DNA of 23,939 nucleotides from a virus: IMG/VR virus record IMGVR_UViG_3300037189_008797, positions 1 through 23,939 of that record; one strand, 5' to 3'. Below the pieces are notes generated by a model. It was not told the origin of the DNA and searched no databases. It saw nothing but the letters and a program-made list of their open reading frames with translations. Below, piece by piece: positions 21,696 to 23,939 of the stretch; within the stretch, counting starts at the first letter, position 1; the number at the start of each line of letters is the position of its first letter. A program made the translations under genes and the position numbers.

Positions 21696-22643
21696 TTAGA
21701 TCGGCCCATTGCTCGATTGTAGGAACACGCTAGAAACAGAACCCGTGCTGACGGCTGTCAGAATTACACGGGCAAACTTTGGCGCAAACAGGAAGTTGCT
21801 CTGCTGCGTCGAAGTCGCCGCCACAACATTGGCGTCAGAGCTGTTTACCCAGCTCATCAGGGATGTCGGTGTCTGTGCAATCGCGTCGTTGGGATCATCA
21901 AGACTGGTCTGGACAGTGTACGTGACAGAACCAGTCACATCACACTGAACAGAAATGTTCGAAGGAGCAAAGTCGTCAAAACGTGCCCACGGAGACGAAG
22001 CCGTTGCCGTCATGCCAACCGTGATTGCTCCAACCGCATTGCCAGAGATCGTGACGCTCGTGACCGTCCTGAAGTAAGAATTGGTCGTGACAGTAGTCGT
22101 ATTCGGACCAGTGATTGATTCAGAAAAAACCGAACCGTTGGCGTCCGTGCCAGTGACAATGAACGTATTGCCGCTATCATTTGCCGCCGACGTGATCGTA
22201 ACCTGACGGGCAGTCGAACCCGTGAACGATGCAGACGAGAACGATCCAACCTGCACAGAGCCAGCATTGCCACTGACATATACGCTGGTCACCGCGATAA
22301 ACTTTCCGCTCGTGACCTTCGCCTTGATGTTTCCACCCGTGATTGTTTCAGAATACGGATTGCCACCTTCTGCATATCCGCTGATCTTGAACGTGAAGGC
22401 CGTATCGTTGGCGGCGCTAGTCACGTAAATATAAGACGGAGTTGTCAGGCCGACAAAACCCGTTTTTACCAACGTCAAATCGCCAGCCGCAGCAGGATCT
22501 TGCGCTGTAGCGATATTGTTGATCGAGAAGACCGCGCCAGCGCCATCTAACACAAGCTGCCCCGCGTCGGGAGTCTGAGAAGCGCAAATCTGAGTTGTTA
22601 CTGCGGCGGTCACAGGGCCGACAGATACTGTTCTCGCCTGCAT
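21696..22643 (-). CDS. Structural protein with a duplicated beta domain
   Basis: A 315-residue protein rich in Thr, Ser and Gly, of a virion type. Residues 71-133 and 147-210 are clearly similar: both contain VTSAAND or ITSAAND, then YSETITGGN or FSESITGPN, then VTSVYVSGN or VTSVTISGN. An ancestral domain of about 63 residues was apparently duplicated. The C-terminal third (about 218-315) has DDFAPSNISVQCDVTGS and NFLFAPKFARVILTAVSTG, recalling other phage structural proteins. AAGGAT lies upstream of ATG 22643, which follows the previous stop by one base. It may be a fibre or decoration protein; no catalytic motif is visible. Confidence 0.62.
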   Translation of the reverse strand: MQARTVSVGPVTAAVTTQICASQTPDAGQLVLDGAGAVFSINNIATAQDPAAAGDLTLVKTGFVGLTTPSYIYVTSAANDTAFTFKISGYAEGGNPYSETITGGNIKAKVTSGKFIAVTSVYVSGNAGSVQVGSFSSASFTGSTARQVTITSAANDSGNTFIVTGTDANGSVFSESITGPNTTTVTTNSYFRTVTSVTISGNAVGAITVGMTATASSPWARFDDFAPSNISVQCDVTGSVTYTVQTSLDDPNDAIAQTPTSLMSWVNSSDANVVAATSTQQSNFLFAPKFARVILTAVSTGSVSSVFLQSSNGPI

Positions 22644-22644
22644 A

Positions 22645-22815
22645 TCACTTATCCTTCTTTCCTGCGCGCATCGCAGTCACATTGTCTACCAGATTCGGCC
22701 ACGGCCTTCCAGCAGCGCGGGCGCGAGCCTTGGCGCTCTTAACCTGCTGGCGGCTCATGTTGCGCTCCTTTGCATCTTTCGGAGCGTTTTTCTCCCAGAA
22801 CGGTTTCTCTGCCAT
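22645..22815 (-). CDS. 56-residue basic phage protein
   Basis: A short Lys/Arg-rich protein beginning MAEKPFWEKNAPKDAKERNM, with SRQQVKSAKARARAAGRP and WPNLVDNVTAMRAG. No known domain name is claimed, but the KARARAAGRPWPNLVDN stretch resembles small proteins common in phage structural clusters. Its ATG lies one base after the preceding TGA (at 22817), and its own stop is one base before the next ATG, so it is tightly coupled in the operon. It may bind nucleic acid or a virion partner. Confidence 0.65.
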   Translation of the reverse strand: MAEKPFWEKNAPKDAKERNMSRQQVKSAKARARAAGRPWPNLVDNVTAMRAGKKDK

Positions 22816-22816
22816 G

Positions 22817-23062
22817 TCAGCAGTCCCACTTCCGAAGCGCCTTGTTGATGCGGCTTTCTGGGTCGGCGGCTTTTGCGGAGCCGGTCAGTTTGCGCTTCAT
22901 GCCTGTCATTCTAGCGCAAAAACTATCTTTTCGCGAGCCGCCTTCGGGCTGCGGTCGCTTCAAATTCATACCCTGAGCCTTGGCCGATCGGCGGCCAGCT
23001 TCATTTAATCCGCCCTCGGGATTTTTACCTTCAGCGCGCTGCCACGCGGGTGTCTTTGCCAC
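22817..23062 (-). CDS. DUF6321-like small basic phage protein
   Basis: An 81-residue protein. TPAWQRAEGKNPEGGLNEAG (residues 4-23), SFCARMTGMKRKLT and DPESRINKALRKW fit the DUF6321 family, small conserved proteins in tailed phages and some bacteria. The two cysteines include one inside SFCARM. Starting at GTG 23062 is favoured because GGAGGCTGCA precedes it at proper distance; an ATG at 23074 would put that Shine-Dalgarno inside the coding frame. A highly stable hairpin lies just upstream (23081-23102). The function of the family is not known. Confidence 0.72.
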   Translation of the reverse strand: MAKTPAWQRAEGKNPEGGLNEAGRRSAKAQGMNLKRPQPEGGSRKDSFCARMTGMKRKLTGSAKAADPESRINKALRKWDC

Positions 23063-23080
23063 TGCAGCCTCCATTGCAAT

Positions 23081-23102
23081 GCGGGGAGCCGAAGCCCCCC
23101 GC
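23081..23102 (-). promoter_or_regulatory. Very stable cUUCGg tetraloop hairpin before a ribosome site
   Basis: On the minus strand GCGGGGGGC pairs with GCTCCCCGC (one G-U) around a TTCG loop closed by C-G, the most stable known tetraloop type. There is no following U tract, so it is not a standard terminator. It ends about 8 bases before the GGAGG of the DUF6321-like gene. It might protect or process the mRNA, or tune translation. Confidence 0.55.
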
Positions 23103-23107
23103 CGCTC

Positions 23108-23149
23108 TGATTATTGAACCCGCAGGAAGGGGGCGAGGATCAATAATTA
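23108..23149 (-). repeat. AT-rich inverted repeat overlapping a stop codon
   Basis: ATTATTGA (23110-23117) and TCAATAAT (23140-23147) are perfect inverted copies with a 22-base GC-rich loop; one G-U pair and one A-T pair extend the stem outward. It includes the TGA of the 67-residue gene and is next to the tetraloop hairpin at 23081-23102. Function unknown; an mRNA end or processing element is possible. Confidence 0.4.
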
Positions 23150-23343
23150 GAACCCTTGCCTCGCGGCGTTCCGGAAGCAGCCGAAGAAAAGACACCGCCG
23201 CCTGTTGCGCGACGAGGACGCATGTCCTCAGAAGCTTCGGACATGACTTTCTTTTCGGCCTTGCCACCTTTTTTGAAGGCCGGCGACTGAGACTTCATTT
23301 CGGCTTCCTTGATCGTAGAAGCCTTACCCTTGTATGCACCCAT
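23140..23343 (-). CDS. 67-residue basic Lys/Gly-rich protein
   Basis: A small basic protein (MGAYKGKASTIKEAEM, then SPAFKKGGKAEKKVMSEASE and RRATGGGVFSSA), probably disordered. TAGGAGG precedes ATG 23343 at a near-ideal distance, so translation should be strong. The FKKGGKAEKK string resembles short motifs in other small phage structural proteins. It follows the 151-residue structural gene after 12 bases. It may be an internal head or DNA-associated protein. The function is not recognised. Confidence 0.65.
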   Translation of the reverse strand: MGAYKGKASTIKEAEMKSQSPAFKKGGKAEKKVMSEASEDMRPRRATGGGVFSSAASGTPRGKGSNY

Positions 23344-23355
23344 GACAGCCTCCTA

Positions 23356-23808
23356 TCAGGCGTTTTCAGCTTGAATGTACCGAACGACAATGTCCCCGAC
23401 ACCCGCGCCAGTATTCGTTGAAAGCACGTAGATGAGAACGTCAGTGTTGCCGACATTTGACCACAAGCCAGTCTTCGTGGCGTCTGTACCGGGCGTCAGC
23501 GTCGTGATGCCAATTGCGCTGAGAGATGTCGCAGCGACAAGCTCAGTTGCCGTGGCCGACGTGCCAATACTAAGGTTCGACGACGCACCGCTCCATCCAA
23601 CAGTATTCAGAGCCTGAATACTGACGATGTGGCTTTTTGCGGGGATACAGATGCCTGTCGCCGTGGCAGTCGTAGTGCCAGCCTGCGTGATGGACGCAGT
23701 CTGCGCCATAACGACAAAACCGACATTCCTTACGGAACCCGCAGTCGTGCCAGTCGTATTGAGAACGTCACCAGCCTTAATCGGGCCGGTCCATGTTGAA
23801 ACACCCAT
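23356..23808 (-). CDS. Probable small structural or head-decoration protein
   Basis: A 150-residue beta-rich protein with MGVSTWTGPIKAGDVLNTTG at the start, NVGFVVMAQTASITQ, and a C-terminal GAGVGDIVVRYIQAENA. It has no cysteine-rich, signal or membrane segment. Proteins of this type lie immediately after capsid genes in environmental phages, and I judge it a decoration or fibre-attachment protein. The ATG at 23808 is chosen because CAGGAGACCCTC precedes it; a GTG start at 23823 would place that site inside the gene. It begins the minus-strand cluster after the hairpin region at 23829-23910. Confidence 0.6.
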   Translation of the reverse strand: MGVSTWTGPIKAGDVLNTTGTTAGSVRNVGFVVMAQTASITQAGTTTATATGICIPAKSHIVSIQALNTVGWSGASSNLSIGTSATATELVAATSLSAIGITTLTPGTDATKTGLWSNVGNTDVLIYVLSTNTGAGVGDIVVRYIQAENA

Positions 23809-23828
23809 GAGGGTCTCCTGCACGATAT

Positions 23829-23873
23829 GATCGCGTTGTCTGTGCAGCGTCCGCTAGGCCGGTCAACGCGATC
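23829..23873. repeat. 10-bp perfect inverted repeat in intergenic leader
   Basis: GATCGCGTTG (23829-23838) and CAACGCGATC (23864-23873) are exact reverse complements 25 bases apart. They lie between the terminator-like hairpin and the ribosome site of the next gene. The arrangement fits a protein-binding operator or a leader hairpin. A TTGACC hexamer overlaps the right arm on the minus strand, but no matching -10 box was seen. Confidence 0.5.
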
Positions 23874-23889
23874 TATGCACCTAGAAGAA

Positions 23890-23910
23890 GGGCGAGGACT
23901 TGCCTCGCCC
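23890..23910 (-). terminator. Probable intrinsic terminator after upstream gene
   Basis: On the minus strand GGGCGAGG pairs with CCTCGCCC (8 bp, loop CAAGT), followed by TTCTTCT. The stem is strong and the tract is only partly U. Being just after a stop codon at 23919-23921 supports termination, or partial attenuation, between the upstream gene and the small structural genes. Confidence 0.65.
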
Positions 23911-23918
23911 CACGATCA

Positions 23919-23939
23919 TCAGGTCGGGAACGATCCGAA
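23919..23939 (-). CDS. Last six codons of an upstream gene, cut by the window edge (identity unknown)
   Basis: The frame reads FGSFPT and then TGA, nine bases before the hairpin at 23890-23910. That spacing fits the 3' end of an expressed gene, and position makes a major capsid protein possible. Six residues are too few to say more. Confidence 0.4.
   Translation of the reverse strand, partial: FGSFPT

Noticed and set aside
23862-23869. TTGACC as a -35 promoter box on the minus strand
   Set aside because: No -10-like hexamer is found 16-18 bases downstream, so a promoter call is not supported.
1-23939. tRNA, rRNA, insertion sequences or integrase
   Set aside because: No cloverleaf with anticodon, ribosomal sequence, transposase or integrase motif was found by eye; very compact genes leave little space for RNA genes.

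Overview
The window is a piece of a tailed-phage genome, most likely a podovirus (short-tailed phage) infecting an alphaproteobacterium. The podovirus call rests on tail-adaptor-like and P22 gp10-like nozzle proteins, two large ejection-type proteins, several fibre proteins and a complete lysis cassette, with no tape-measure or sheath gene. The alphaproteobacterial host is inferred mainly from a clear GcrA-family regulator, a family essentially confined to that class. No integrase, tRNA, rRNA, IS element or CRISPR array was seen. Terminase, portal and capsid genes are not in the window and probably lie beyond its right edge.

Layout. Bases 1-1300 are a short plus-strand block: a lytic transglycosylase (cut by the left edge), a 41-residue membrane peptide, a stand-alone DnaA domain IV protein and a GcrA-like regulator. 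Everything from 1303 to the right edge is a tightly packed minus-strand late block, so it is transcribed from right to left. Many neighbours overlap by 1-4 bases (ATGA, TAATG, TGATG), which suggests translational coupling.

Reading the late block in its own direction: the last codons of an upstream gene with a terminator-like hairpin (23890-23939); a small beta-rich structural protein and three very small basic proteins (22645-23808); a structural protein with a duplicated domain; a LamG-type adhesin; a 107-residue unknown; a head-tail adaptor-like protein; a zinc-ribbon protein; a collagen-stalk, glycine-rich fibre; an IPT/TIG protein; a methyltransferase and a glycosyltransferase-TPR protein; a lysis cassette (holin-like protein, membrane-anchored lysozyme, overlapping spanin pair); a second adaptor-like protein and the nozzle; two more virion proteins; a DUF6496-like protein; a GNAT-like protein; two ejection-type proteins (1284 and 609 residues, the larger with a lysozyme domain and two S74-like chaperone domains); and a terminal tail-fibre protein. 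The two blocks converge at 1300/1303.

The late block therefore builds and decorates the particle, with the adaptor, nozzle, ejection proteins and fibres forming the tail and entry machinery and the lysis cassette releasing progeny. The plus-strand block is the most unusual part. It pairs homologues of two host cell-cycle master regulators, GcrA and the DNA-binding part of DnaA, which suggests the phage interferes with host transcription or replication timing. All functions are inferred from reading the sequence; no database search was run.
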